Source: Actinomadura barringtoniae
GTDB lineage: Bacteria > Actinomycetota > Actinomycetes > Streptosporangiales > Streptosporangiaceae
DNA: 64,000 bases
Direction of reading: 5' to 3'
NCBI RefSeq assembly: GCF_017573505.1
Contig: NZ_JAGEOJ010000008.1
Location: 372,001 to 436,000, forward strand
Below, one piece after another: positions 19,424 through 29,024 of the stretch (position 1 is the first letter of the stretch; each line of letters starts with the position of its first letter). A model generated the notes under the pieces. That model saw only the letters and a list, made by a program, of their open reading frames with translations. It ran no database searches and was not told the DNA's origin. The translations under genes were made by a program, and so were the position numbers.

Positions 19424-20092
19424 CCGCACCGCCCGGCAGCCGCGCCGCCCGGCAGCCGCGCCGCCCGGTAGCCGCGCCGCCCGGTAGCCGCGCCGCCGTC
19501 GCCGGGCAACCGCATCGCCCGGCAACCACACCGCCCGGCAGCCGCGCCGCCCGGCAGCCGCGCCGCCTGGTAGCCGCGCCGCCGTCGCCGGGCAACCACA
19601 CCGCCCGGCAACCGCACCGCCCGGCAGCCGCGCCGCCTGGCAGCCGCATCGCCTGGCAGCAGCGTCGCCTGGCAACCACACCGCCTGATAGCCGCGCCGC
19701 CGTCGCCGGGCAACCACACCGCCCGGCAACCGCACCGCCCGGCAGCCGCGCCGCCTGGCAGCCGCGCCGCCTGGCAGCCGCGCCGCCTGGCAACCACATC
19801 GCCTGGCAACCACACCGCCCGGCAACCACACCGCCCGGCAACCACACCGCCTGGCAACCACACCGCCTGGCAACCACACCGCCTGGCAACCACACCGCCC
19901 GGTAGCCGCATCGCCTGGCAGCCGCATCGCCTGGCAGCAGCGTCGCCTGGCAACCACACCGCCTGATAGCCGCGTCGCCGTCGCCGGGCAACCACACCGC
20001 CCGGCAACCGCACCGCCCGGCAGCCGCGCCGCCTGGCAGCCGCGCCGCCTGGCAGCCGCGCCGCCTGGCAACCACACCGCCTCGCGCCGCTG
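19408..20092. repeat. 16-bp tandem array seeded at the IMPase stop codon
   Basis: About 42 units of CCGCRCCGCCYGGYAR. The last 16 bases of the gene, CCGCATCGCCTGGTAG (19408-19423, including the stop), are unit one; later units such as CCGCATCGCCTGGCAG differ from it by one base. Spacing is exactly 16 over the first units (19435, 19451, 19467, 19483), with sporadic 22-bp units containing GTCGCC. It ends at the convergent transporter gene. Confidence 0.93.
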
Positions 20093-20099
20093 GCGCCGG

Positions 20100-21320
20100 T
20101 CAGCTGGTGAGGAGGAGGGCGGCCACGGCGGAGGAGCAGCCCAGTGTGGCCAGCGCGACGCCGGTCAGGACGAACTTGCGCATGGGAACGCGGACGTCCC
20201 AGCGACGGCACCACTCGAACCACAGCAGCGTGGCCAGCGAACCCCACGGCGTGATGACCGGGCCCACGTTCGTGCCGATCAGCAGCGACAGGAGCTGGTC
20301 CTTGTTCTCGGCCGGTACGGCCGACTCCCCCGCGACGTAGGCGGGCAGGTTGTTCAGCACGTTCGACAGACCACCGCCGGCGAACGCGGCCCGCATCGCA
20401 CCGGCCCAGCCGTCGTCGGTGCCGATGAGCGAGCGCATCGCGTCGTCCAGCCCGTACCGCTCCAGCGTGGGCACCACCAGGAACAGCGCCGCCACGAACA
20501 CCAGCAGCTGCCACGGGATCAGCGCGGGCTTCAGCGCCGTCCGGTCCCGTACGGCGAACGCCACCACCGCGATCACGGCCGGGATCGTCGCGGCGATGCC
20601 GAGCTGGAACCCCGTGTGGACCCCGGCCAGGATCGCCCCGATGAACAGCAGGCACGCCACCCCGGTCGCCGAGAACAGCACGCGGTCGCGTACGGGCTCG
20701 GGCACGGGCGGCTCGTAGCGGTCGGCGCCGCGCATCGAACGCCGCCAGAAGAACGTCCACAGCAGCGCCGCCGTCACGATCAGCACGGCCAGCTGCGGCA
20801 ACCACATCCGCGCGGCGAACTCGGGCGTCTCCAGCGCCACCCGGTCGGCGGCGAGCAGGTTGGTCAGGTTCGACACCGGCAGCAGCAGGCTGGCGGTGTT
20901 GGCCAGCCACACCGTGGTCATCGCCAGCGGCAGCGGCGCGATCTTCGCCCGGCTCGCCAGCGCCAGCATGACCGGCGTCAGCAGCACCGCGGTCGTGTCC
21001 AGGTTGAGGAAGACCGTGTTGACCGTGGCGAACGCGAAGCACAGCACGAACAGCGCCGCGTAGTCGCCGCGTCCCGCCCGTGCCATCCGCTGCGCGATCG
21101 CGTCGAAGACCCCGGCCTCCTTGGTCAGCTCGGCGAGAATGATCACGCTGAACAGGAACAGCAGCAGCGGGGCGATCCGCTCGAGGCTGTCCTGCGCGGT
21201 CGCCCTCGGGAGCAGACCGGTCGCGACGAACACCAGGCCGAGGAGCAGCAGCCCGATGCGGATCCAGTCGAGCACCCCCAGACGGCTCAGGAGGTTCGCG
21301 GGAGAAGGCACGGCGGACAT
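20100..21320 (-). CDS. ArsB/NhaD-type ion transporter
   Basis: 406 residues with about eleven hydrophobic segments. Motifs NLDTTAVLLTPV, LLLPVSNLTNLL and, near the C-terminus, GTNVGPVITPWGSLATLLW are typical of the ion transporter superfamily that includes ArsB arsenite exporters and SLC13/NhaD antiporters. No arsR, arsC or arsA gene is nearby, so the substrate is open. ATG 21320 is chosen as the first Met before the hydrophobic core; it has only a weak GGGA upstream. Confidence 0.82.
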   Translation of the reverse strand: MSAVPSPANLLSRLGVLDWIRIGLLLLGLVFVATGLLPRATAQDSLERIAPLLLFLFSVIILAELTKEAGVFDAIAQRMARAGRGDYAALFVLCFAFATVNTVFLNLDTTAVLLTPVMLALASRAKIAPLPLAMTTVWLANTASLLLPVSNLTNLLAADRVALETPEFAARMWLPQLAVLIVTAALLWTFFWRRSMRGADRYEPPVPEPVRDRVLFSATGVACLLFIGAILAGVHTGFQLGIAATIPAVIAVVAFAVRDRTALKPALIPWQLLVFVAALFLVVPTLERYGLDDAMRSLIGTDDGWAGAMRAAFAGGGLSNVLNNLPAYVAGESAVPAENKDQLLSLLIGTNVGPVITPWGSLATLLWFEWCRRWDVRVPMRKFVLTGVALATLGCSSAVAALLLTS

Positions 21321-21366
21321 GATCCCATAAGCGCCCCGCGACGCTGCGATCGTCGTGTCACCGCGC

Positions 21367-21372
21367 AATACT
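21367..21372 (+). promoter_or_regulatory. possible leaderless -10 box of the TIR-NACHT-WD40 gene
   Basis: AATACT lies at -12 to -7 relative to the ATG at 21379. There is no separated SD; GAGGGA abuts the ATG. Weak evidence taken alone. Confidence 0.35.
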
Positions 21373-21378
21373 GAGGGA

Positions 21379-24300
21379 ATGACGACGCCCCCCGGCCAGT
21401 CGCGGCAGGACCGCCCGACGGATCTGTTCATCAGCTACTCCCCTGCCGATGAACGCTGGGCCTCCTGGATCGCCTGGCAGCTGGAGGCGGCCGGGCACCG
21501 CACGATGATGCAGGCGTGGGACTTCGTGCCGGGGACCAACTTCATCGACTTCATGGACCGCGGCCTGTCGGAGGCCAAGGTCGTGGTGGCGGTGCTGTCG
21601 AGCAACTACCTGCGGTCGCGGTACGGCCGGTGGGAGTGGATGACGGCGCTCCGCGCCGACCCCGACAACCCGGCGAACAAGCTGGTGACCGTACGGATCG
21701 AGGACTGCCCGATCGACGGGCTGCTCTCCACGATCACCTATGTCGACCTCGTCGGCGTCGACGACCCCGACGACGCCCGCGACCTGCTGATGCGCCGCAT
21801 CGACGAGGCGCTCGCGGGCCACGCGATGCCGCCGGACGGCCCGCGGTTCCCCGGCGCGATCCCCGGCCGCGTAGAGGAAGAGGTCTCACGCGGTCCCGGC
21901 CAGGCGGGCGCGTTCGGCCAAGGCTCCGGCCAGGCAGGCGGCCCCGGCCAGGCGGGCGCGTTCGGCCAAGGCTCCGGCCAGGCAGGCGGCCCCGGCCAGG
22001 CGGGCGCGTTCGGCCAGGGTTCCGGCCAGGCGGGCGGTTCCGGCCAGGCGGGCGGTTCCGGCCAGACGGCCGTCTCGGGACAGTCCGGCTCGGGACAGAC
22101 GGGGACCGGTCGGGCGAGCAGTACGGCCGGGCGGCCGCGGCTGTACGGCAAGGACACCGAACGCCCTGAGATGACGGGCGAACGGCCCGCGCGGCGCGCG
22201 CCGGTGGCGGTGCCCGCGTTCCCCGCCGCGCCCGGGGTCGCCGACCGCCCGCGCGAGCACATCAGCGTGCTGCATGTGACGGGCCCGCGGTTCGGGCGTA
22301 CGCTCGCCGATCCGGGCGAGGCGACCACGGCGAGCGAGCTGCAGGACGAGATCTGGAGCGACGTCACCCGCCTGGCCGACTCGGACGTGCCGCGCCCCGA
22401 CCTGCTGGTGGTGACCGGCAACCTGACGCACTCGGGCAGCCGCAAGGAGTTCGCCGAGGCGTTGTCGTTCCTCACCAACCTGCGCGCCCTCCTCGGCCTG
22501 GAGGCGCAGCGCGTCGTGATCGTTCCGGGGACGCACGACGTCAACCGGGCGGCATCCCAGGCCTACTTCTCCAGCTGCGAGGCCGACGACATCGATCCGC
22601 AGCCGCCGTTCTGGCCCAAGTGGCGACACTTCGCGGGTCTGTTCAAGGAGCTCTACCAGGGCCTGGACAGCCTGGTCTTCGACAGCGCCCAGCCGTGGAC
22701 GCTCTTCCCGATCAACGACCTGAAGGTGGTCGTCGCCGGGCTCAACTCCACACTCCCCCAGACCCACCGCGACGAGGACCGCTACGGCCAGGTCGGGCAG
22801 GCGCAGGCGGCGTGGTTCACCGAACGGCTGCGGCACTTCGAGGACGAGGGCTGGCTGCGCCTGGGCGCACTGGAGCACGCCCCGCTCTCCGGCGAGCCCG
22901 GCGCGCTGCGCGACCCCGAGGCGGTCGACTCGCTGCTCGGCGGTCACCTCAACCTGCTCTTCCAGGGAACGGAGGCGGGCTTCGGCGGCGGCATCCAGTC
23001 CCTCGACTCCGGCGTCCCGTGCATCCCCGCGCTCGGCCCCGGCCGCCACCAGATCGTCGTCGTGAAGCGCGACGGCCTGGAGCGCTGGGTCCCGGCGGAG
23101 GCCGCCACCCGAGGCCCGACGCGCCTCGAACGCTCCTGGAAACGCGTCGCCGGAACGTTCCCGCCCCCGCGCGAAGAAGCGGCGCCGCCGGAGATCCCCG
23201 CCGGGCCGACGCCCGAGCTCGGCCCGGTCCGCACCGAGATCGACCCGGTCACCGTCCCCGACCCGACCGGCGAGCTGCTCGACCGCATCTCCGAGGCCTG
23301 CGAGACCAGGTTCGAACGCGCGACGATCCGCCGGATCGACGCCGATCCCCCGCACCTGCTGCTGACGCACCTGGAGGACGGCTTCGTACGGCAGTACCGG
23401 ATCGGCGCGCACGTCGGCGCGGTCACCGAGGCCGACGTGGACGCGTTCGTCCGCCACGTGCACGCCGACGGCACCGACCACGGGTCCGAGCTGGTCTACC
23501 TCGGCCCGCAGGCACCGCGCTCGCTCCGAGACGACGCGCAGCGGCGCGGGATCCGGCTGCGCAGCCTCACCGAGTTCCAGGGCCTGCTCGACCTGTCGGA
23601 CTACGTCGCCGGGCAGACCGCGCGGCTGGCGTCCGGCGGCCTGTACGCGCCGTCGCTGTACGTTCCGCAGCGGTTCCGGGAGAGCGACCGCGCTCAGCTC
23701 ACCCGAGGGGGGACGACACCCCACACCCCCCGAGGCGCGGAAGAGGCTTCACCTGAAGGCGCCAAACCCGAGGTGCAGGAGGACGCGGTCGGCGAGATGC
23801 TGCGGCTGCTGGCCACCGACCACGGCCGGTTCATGCTGCTGCTCGGCGACTTCGGGCGCGGCAAGACGTTCGCGCTGCGCGAGCTGGCCCGGCGCATCCC
23901 GGTCGAGCTGCCGCACGTGATCCCGATCCTCATCGAGCTGCGCGCCCTCGACAAGGCGCACTCGGTGGACGGCCTGGTCGCCGCGCACCTGGCCAACCAC
24001 GGCGAGGAGCTGATCGACCTCAAGGCGTTCCACTACATGCTGCGGCAGGGGCGCATCGTCCTGCTGTTCGACGGCTTCGACGAGCTGGTCACGCGGGTGA
24101 CCTACGATCAGGCCGCCGACCACCTCGACACGCTGCTGCAGGCCGCCCAGGACAAGGCGAAGATCGTCGTGGCGAGCCGTACGCAGCACTTCAAGTCGCA
24201 GGCGCAGGTGCTGACCGCGCTCGGCGAGAAGGTCGGCGTGCTGCCGCACCGCCGCGTCCTGTCGCTGGAGGAGTTCACGCCCGCGCAGGTGCACTCGTAC

Positions 24301-27300
24301 CTGATCAACCGGTACGGCAGCGAGGCGGCCGCCGAGGAGCGGCTGCGGATCCTGGCCGGGGTCGAGGAGCTGCTCGGCCTGACCAGCAACCCGCGCATGC
24401 TGAGCTTCATCGCCGACCTGCCCGAGGAGCGGCTGCGCGCGGTGGCGCAGGCGCGCGCGACCGTCAGCCCGGCCGACCTCTACAAGGAGATCCTGTCGTC
24501 CTGGCTGGCCTACGAGGCCGAACGCGTCCGGCACACCGGCGGGCCCGCCGGTCTCACCACCGACGACATGTGGCAGGCGGTCGGGACGCTGGCGCTGCGG
24601 CTGTGGGAGAGCAACGAGCAGTACCTGCGGCTCGCCGAGCTGTCCGACATCGCCGACGCACTGACCGGACTGACCGACGGGCGCCTGTCGCACAGCCAGA
24701 TCACGCACGCGGTCGGCGCCGGAAGCCTGCTCATCCGCACCGAGGAAGGGCTGTTCGGTTTCATCCACCTGTCGGTCATGGAATGGCTGGTGGCGCGGCA
24801 CATCGCCGAGGAGCTGGAACGGGGCATCGCGCCGCGGACCCTGACGCTACGGGCGTTGTCCCAGCTGACCGTGGACTTCCTGTGCGACCTGGCCGACACC
24901 CGGGCCTGCCAGGAGTGGGCGTCCGGCGTGCTCGCCGACCCGAACGCCGACGACCTCGCCCGCGCCAACGCCATCAAGATCACGACTCGGCTGCGCACCC
25001 CGTCGCAGACCGACCTGCGCGGCGCCAAGCTGCAGGGCGAGGACCTGTCGTACCGCGACCTGCAGGAGGTCGACCTCACCGGCGCCGACCTCACCGACGC
25101 GCAGCTGGTCGGCACGAACCTTTCGCGTGCCGTGCTGCGCGACGCCTCGCTCGCCGGGGCGCGGCTGGACGAGGCGCGCCTCACCGGCGCCGACCTGCGC
25201 GGTGCCGACCTGTCCCGCGCCCGCCTGGCCCGCGCCGACCTGCGCGACGCCACGATCGACGGCAGCCGCTGGACGCGGGCCGCGCTCATCGACGCCAACC
25301 TGCCCGACCGGATCGCCTCGGCGCCCGAGCTGTACGAGGCCGCGATCGCACCCGGACGGCCGGTCGACATCCAGGTCGCCCCCGCCGCCGTCGGCGTCCC
25401 GTACGGCTTCCACTTCGCCACCAGCCGACTCCCGCAGCCGCTCGCCTACAGCCCCGGCGGCTCGGTCGTCGCGGTCGGCAGCGAGGACGGCGGCGTGCTG
25501 ATCTGCGACGCCGTCACGGGCCTGCCGCTGCGCACCCTGCAGGGCCACCGCGACCGCACCTACGCCGTGGTCTTCGACGAGCACGGCAACCTGCTCGCCA
25601 CCGGCTCGGCCGACGGAACGGTGCGGATCTGGGACCTTGCGACCGGCCGCTGCACGCACACCCTCCCCGTTCACCCCGAGGGCGTGTGGCCGGTCATCAT
25701 GGGTCCGGAGATGCTGGCCGCCGGCGCCGCCGACGGGACGATCCGCGTCTGGGACCTGGCCTCCGGCGAACTGCTGCACGAGCTGCCCGGCCACACCGCG
25801 CCGATCTACACCGCCGTCTTCGACCCGTCCGGCACGCTGATGGTCACCGGCGACGCGGGCGGCACGCTGCGCGTCTGGAACCTGGCCACCGGCGAGCTCC
25901 AGCGCACCCTCGGCGGCCACCAGGGCGCGATCTTCCGGGCGGTCTTCCACCCCGGCGGGACGCTGCTGGCCGCCGGTGACGAGGCCGGCGTCGTACGGCT
26001 GTGGGACATCCGGTCCGGCGAGATCCGCCAGGAACTGCTCGGCCACACCGGCCGCGTGTACGCCATCGCGTTCCACCCCGACGGCGGGCTGCTGGCGACC
26101 GGCGACACCAAGGGCTCGGTCCGCGTCTGGCGCGAGGGCCTGCAGATCCTGACCCTGCCGCGCCACTCCGGCGCGATCTACCAGGCCACGTTCAGCCCCG
26201 ACGGCGGCCACCTCGCCACCGCCGACAGCGCGGGCGCCGTGCGCCTGTGGGACCCCGGGACGGGCGAGGCGCGGCTGGAGCTCGCCGGTCACCGCGGCGC
26301 GGTCTGGCCGTTCGCGTTCCGGCCCGACGGCGCCCAGCTCGCCACCAGCAGCAACGACGGCACCGCCCGGCTCTGGGACACCGAGACCGGCCAGTCACGC
26401 GCCGTCCTGCGCGGGCACGGCCGGCGCGCCACCGGCGTCGCGTTCAGCCCGGACGGCTCGCTGCTGGCCGCCAGCGGCAACGACGGCCTGGTCCGGCTCT
26501 GGGAGCCGCGCACCGGCCGGATGATCCGCGAGCTGCACGGCGTCGCCGACAACCTCACCTCCGCCTCGTTCAACCCCAACGGCTCGCAGCTGGCGACCGC
26601 CACCAACGACGGCGGCGTGCACCTGTGGCAGGCCTCGACCGTGACGTTCGAACGCGAGCTGAACGTCGAGACCGACCACGTCTGGGCGCACGCCTGGAAC
26701 CCCGCCGGCGACCTCCTCGCCACCGCCAACGACGACGACACCGTGCGGCTCTGGTACTGGACCACCGGCCGCGAGACCGTCAACCTCGCCGACCACCGCG
26801 GCCGGGTCCGTTCCATCGAGTTCAGCCCGGACGGCGCGCTGGTCGCCACCGGCTGCGACGACGCCCTGGTCCGCCTGTGGGACACCCGTACCGGCGAATG
26901 CGTCCAGGCGATGCACGGGCACACCGACCGCGTCTACCGGGTGGCCTTCGCCCCCGACGGCGACAGCCTGGTCAGCGCGAGCAACGACGGCACCGCCGTG
27001 CTGTGGGACACCCGCACCGGCGAGGCCCGGCACACCTTCACCCGGCACACCGGCCGCCTCTGGACCGCCGCGATCAGCCCCGACGGCGAGCTCCTCGCCA
27101 CCGCCGGCGACGACCTGGTCGTCCGCCTGTGGGACCCGCGCACCGGCCGCCACCTGCACACCCTCACCGGCCACACCCGCCGCGTCTGGCAGGTCGCCTT
27201 CAGCCCCGACGGCCGCCTGCTCGCCAGCGCGGGCGACGACGGCGCCATCATCCTGTGGGACGTCGCCGACCCCGCCGCCCCCGGCCAGCGCGCCACCCTC

Positions 27301-27471
27301 CTCGGCCTCGCCGAAGGCTGGGCAGCCCTCGCCGCCGACGGCCGCTACAAGTGGGAGGGCAACGTCACCGCCGAGTTCTGGTACGCCATCGGCATGTCCC
27401 GCTTCGAACCCGGCGAGCTGGACCCCTACCTCCCCGAAGTCCGCCACCTCCCCCTGGAAGCCGACCTCTAG
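21379..27471 (+). CDS. TIR - metallophosphatase-like - NACHT - pentapeptide - WD40 STAND sensor
   Basis: 2030 residues. Order: TIR domain (about 5-146, DLFISYSPADERWASWIAWQ, later SSNYLRSRYGRWEW with the likely catalytic Glu); GQAG-rich linker (172-236); calcineurin-like region (292-560) with VVTGNLT and PGTHDVN in place of GDLT and GNHD; an unassigned alpha/beta domain; NACHT NTPase with Walker A GDFGRGKT (about 823-830) and Walker B LLFDGFDEL (about 895); pentapeptide repeats (about 1210-1310); 15 WD40 repeats (about 1345-1970); and a conserved C-terminal cap. STAND proteins with TIR effectors usually sense invasion and deplete NAD+, causing abortive infection. It stands alone, flanked by a transporter and a PP2C-like gene. 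The phosphatase metal ligands look degraded. Confidence 0.9.
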   Translation: MTTPPGQSRQDRPTDLFISYSPADERWASWIAWQLEAAGHRTMMQAWDFVPGTNFIDFMDRGLSEAKVVVAVLSSNYLRSRYGRWEWMTALRADPDNPANKLVTVRIEDCPIDGLLSTITYVDLVGVDDPDDARDLLMRRIDEALAGHAMPPDGPRFPGAIPGRVEEEVSRGPGQAGAFGQGSGQAGGPGQAGAFGQGSGQAGGPGQAGAFGQGSGQAGGSGQAGGSGQTAVSGQSGSGQTGTGRASSTAGRPRLYGKDTERPEMTGERPARRAPVAVPAFPAAPGVADRPREHISVLHVTGPRFGRTLADPGEATTASELQDEIWSDVTRLADSDVPRPDLLVVTGNLTHSGSRKEFAEALSFLTNLRALLGLEAQRVVIVPGTHDVNRAASQAYFSSCEADDIDPQPPFWPKWRHFAGLFKELYQGLDSLVFDSAQPWTLFPINDLKVVVAGLNSTLPQTHRDEDRYGQVGQAQAAWFTERLRHFEDEGWLRLGALEHAPLSGEPGALRDPEAVDSLLGGHLNLLFQGTEAGFGGGIQSLDSGVPCIPALGPGRHQIVVVKRDGLERWVPAEAATRGPTRLERSWKRVAGTFPPPREEAAPPEIPAGPTPELGPVRTEIDPVTVPDPTGELLDRISEACETRFERATIRRIDADPPHLLLTHLEDGFVRQYRIGAHVGAVTEADVDAFVRHVHADGTDHGSELVYLGPQAPRSLRDDAQRRGIRLRSLTEFQGLLDLSDYVAGQTARLASGGLYAPSLYVPQRFRESDRAQLTRGGTTPHTPRGAEEASPEGAKPEVQEDAVGEMLRLLATDHGRFMLLLGDFGRGKTFALRELARRIPVELPHVIPILIELRALDKAHSVDGLVAAHLANHGEELIDLKAFHYMLRQGRIVLLFDGFDELVTRVTYDQAADHLDTLLQAAQDKAKIVVASRTQHFKSQAQVLTALGEKVGVLPHRRVLSLEEFTPAQVHSYLINRYGSEAAAEERLRILAGVEELLGLTSNPRMLSFIADLPEERLRAVAQARATVSPADLYKEILSSWLAYEAERVRHTGGPAGLTTDDMWQAVGTLALRLWESNEQYLRLAELSDIADALTGLTDGRLSHSQITHAVGAGSLLIRTEEGLFGFIHLSVMEWLVARHIAEELERGIAPRTLTLRALSQLTVDFLCDLADTRACQEWASGVLADPNADDLARANAIKITTRLRTPSQTDLRGAKLQGEDLSYRDLQEVDLTGADLTDAQLVGTNLSRAVLRDASLAGARLDEARLTGADLRGADLSRARLARADLRDATIDGSRWTRAALIDANLPDRIASAPELYEAAIAPGRPVDIQVAPAAVGVPYGFHFATSRLPQPLAYSPGGSVVAVGSEDGGVLICDAVTGLPLRTLQGHRDRTYAVVFDEHGNLLATGSADGTVRIWDLATGRCTHTLPVHPEGVWPVIMGPEMLAAGAADGTIRVWDLASGELLHELPGHTAPIYTAVFDPSGTLMVTGDAGGTLRVWNLATGELQRTLGGHQGAIFRAVFHPGGTLLAAGDEAGVVRLWDIRSGEIRQELLGHTGRVYAIAFHPDGGLLATGDTKGSVRVWREGLQILTLPRHSGAIYQATFSPDGGHLATADSAGAVRLWDPGTGEARLELAGHRGAVWPFAFRPDGAQLATSSNDGTARLWDTETGQSRAVLRGHGRRATGVAFSPDGSLLAASGNDGLVRLWEPRTGRMIRELHGVADNLTSASFNPNGSQLATATNDGGVHLWQASTVTFERELNVETDHVWAHAWNPAGDLLATANDDDTVRLWYWTTGRETVNLADHRGRVRSIEFSPDGALVATGCDDALVRLWDTRTGECVQAMHGHTDRVYRVAFAPDGDSLVSASNDGTAVLWDTRTGEARHTFTRHTGRLWTAAISPDGELLATAGDDLVVRLWDPRTGRHLHTLTGHTRRVWQVAFSPDGRLLASAGDDGAIILWDVADPAAPGQRATLLGLAEGWAALAADGRYKWEGNVTAEFWYAIGMSRFEPGELDPYLPEVRHLPLEADL
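21895..22080. repeat. in-frame 48-bp tandem repeat in the STAND linker
   Basis: Three 48-bp units (21895, 21943, 21991) followed by two or three 18-bp units. They encode PGQAGAFGQGSGQAGG repeats, a flexible linker between the TIR domain and the rest of the protein. Confidence 0.9.
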
Positions 27472-27504
27472 CCCGTACGGGCAGGCCTGGAGGCCGATCT
27501 CCGG
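27454..27504. repeat. 33-bp duplication of the WD40 gene 3' end
   Basis: The last 18 coding bases CTGGAAGCCGACCTCTAG (27454-27471) recur 33 bp later as CTGGAGGCCGATCTCCGG (27487-27504), 14/18 identical, the stop having become CGG in the copy. Confidence 0.65.
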
Positions 27505-27547
27505 GCGTCCAGGCACCCAGGGGCTTCCCGTAAGGCGTAAGGCCTGA

Positions 27548-27575
27548 AACGCCCTGAGATGCCTGTGAGGGCGTT
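27548..27575. terminator. bidirectional hairpin between convergent genes
   Basis: AACGCCCT and AGGGCGTT arms, 12-base loop, ending one base before the PP2C-like stop codon; serves the WD40 gene and the convergent phosphatase-like gene. Confidence 0.6.
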
Positions 27576-27576
27576 C

Positions 27577-28341
27577 TCAGGGGGCGAAGGTGCAGTGGGC
27601 CAGGGTGGCGTCGTCGTGGATCTTCTGGCGCGGCCAGCGCGTCCCCTGGGGGTCGCCGTGTTCGGTCTCGCGGGTGCGGTCGATGAGGGCGCGCGGGCCC
27701 TGCCGAACGACGATGTCCGCCATCTCCCGCCAGTCCATGAGGCGGTAGGAGTCGACCGGGCGGGTGGCGCCGTCGGTGAGCAGCGTCGCGTGGCGCAGTT
27801 CGGCGAGCGGGACGGTGCCGGTGATGGCGGCCTCGGCCACGTCGGGATCGGCGGCGGCGAACGTACCGCCGCCCGTGATGTGCTGGATCTCGCCGTCCGT
27901 CCGGTGCAGCAGGAGGCTGGAGTCGGCGAGGACGAGGTAGTCGACCTGGTCTCCGCGCACCCGCAGGGCGACGACCGTGGCGGCGGGCGTGGAGGAACGG
28001 CCGAGATCGCAGGTGGCGCGGTGCGAGGCCGCGACGTCGGAGATGGCCCCGGCCAGGCGGGCGACCAGCGGCCGCTCCCCCGGCTGGTGTGCGCCCTCGG
28101 GTGGGCCGACGGGCTGGGCGACGGGCGGCCTGCCGGGCGGGCCGACGCCGTCCATGAGGCGGGCGAGCAGGCGCGTTCCGAGGGAACGGGAGTACCAGGC
28201 CGTTCCGTGCGCGCAGCCGAGGTCGGTGCCGAGCGGGAGGCCGCAACCGTCCAGGATGACGACCGCGCCGGGTGCGCTGGCGACGAAGTCCTCGTTGCCG
28301 CGCTCGGGGCTGCCTTCGTCGGTCGCCCAGCTGACCTGCAT
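27577..28341 (-). CDS. PP2C-like phosphatase domain protein
   Basis: 254 residues. PP2C-type motifs are present in order: RGNEDF near the N-terminus, ILDG, TPAATVVALR, VLADSS, LLTDGATR and a final DDATLAH, giving most of the acidic metal ligands (some shifted from the standard DGxGG). It may dephosphorylate Ser/Thr phosphoproteins or be a pseudo-enzyme. Its ATG overlaps the coaE stop by one base (TGATG) and has AAGGAGGG upstream, so it is translationally coupled to coaE. Confidence 0.75.
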   Translation of the reverse strand: MQVSWATDEGSPERGNEDFVASAPGAVVILDGCGLPLGTDLGCAHGTAWYSRSLGTRLLARLMDGVGPPGRPPVAQPVGPPEGAHQPGERPLVARLAGAISDVAASHRATCDLGRSSTPAATVVALRVRGDQVDYLVLADSSLLLHRTDGEIQHITGGGTFAAADPDVAEAAITGTVPLAELRHATLLTDGATRPVDSYRLMDWREMADIVVRQGPRALIDRTRETEHGDPQGTRWPRQKIHDDATLAHCTFAP

Positions 28342-28952
28342 CAGCCCTCCTTGAGGGTCTCCCAGAGTGCGTCGACCTGGGTCTTGAGGTCTTCGAGACT
28401 GCCGGAGTTGTCGATCACGTGGTGGGCGATGGCGCGGCGGGCCTCGCGGGTGGCCTGGGCGGCCATGCGTTCCCTGACGGCCTTCTCGGTCATGCCGCGC
28501 TTGGCGGTGAGGCGGTCGAGCTGGGTCTCCACGGGGGCGTCGACGACCACGACCACATCGTAGAACTCGGCCAGGTTGTTCTCCGTGAGAAGCGGGACGT
28601 CGTAGACCACGATCGCGTCCTCGGGGGCGGCGTCCATCAGCTCCTGCATGCGCTCCCCGACGAGCGGGTGAACGATGGCGTTGAGGGCCTTGAGGCGTTC
28701 GGGGTCGGCGAAGACGATCGAGCCGACCTTCTCGCGGTCCAGGGCGCCGTCCGGCAGCAGGACCTCGTCGCCGAACTCCTTGACCACGGCGGCCAGCCCG
28801 GGCGTGCCCCGTTCCACCACCTCGCGCGCGATCTTGTCGGCGTCGATGACCACCGCGCCGTGCGCGGCCAACTGCGCGGAGACCTCGCTCTTGCCCGAGC
28901 CGATCCCGCCGGTGAGTCCAACCTTGAGCAGCACGCGCACCACCGTACTCAA
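28341..28952 (-). CDS. coaE: dephospho-CoA kinase
   Basis: 203 residues. It catalyses the last step of CoA synthesis, phosphorylating the 3'-OH of dephospho-CoA. P-loop GGIGSGKS at residues 15-22, IDADKIAREVVERG substrate motif, VYDVPLLTEN and VDAPVETQLDRL all match CoaE. The TTG at 28952 is preferred over internal GTGs because GGGAGG sits 5 bases upstream. It lies in the conserved rpsA-coaE-uvrB block, with GNAT and EEP genes inserted between it and rpsA. Confidence 0.96.
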   Translation of the reverse strand: MSTVVRVLLKVGLTGGIGSGKSEVSAQLAAHGAVVIDADKIAREVVERGTPGLAAVVKEFGDEVLLPDGALDREKVGSIVFADPERLKALNAIVHPLVGERMQELMDAAPEDAIVVYDVPLLTENNLAEFYDVVVVVDAPVETQLDRLTAKRGMTEKAVRERMAAQATREARRAIAHHVIDNSGSLEDLKTQVDALWETLKEG

Positions 28953-29024
28953 GCGGGCCTCCCGGCCGGCACCCCGGTGGCCCGGGTGCGCCAGGTGGGG
29001 CGCCTCAGACCGCGGCCGGCGCCC

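Noticed and set aside
18011..20077. Very long minus-strand frames over the IMPase gene and its array
   Set aside because: Protein is a repeat of CQAARLPGG-like sequence caused by the 16-bp array; no RBS or homology.
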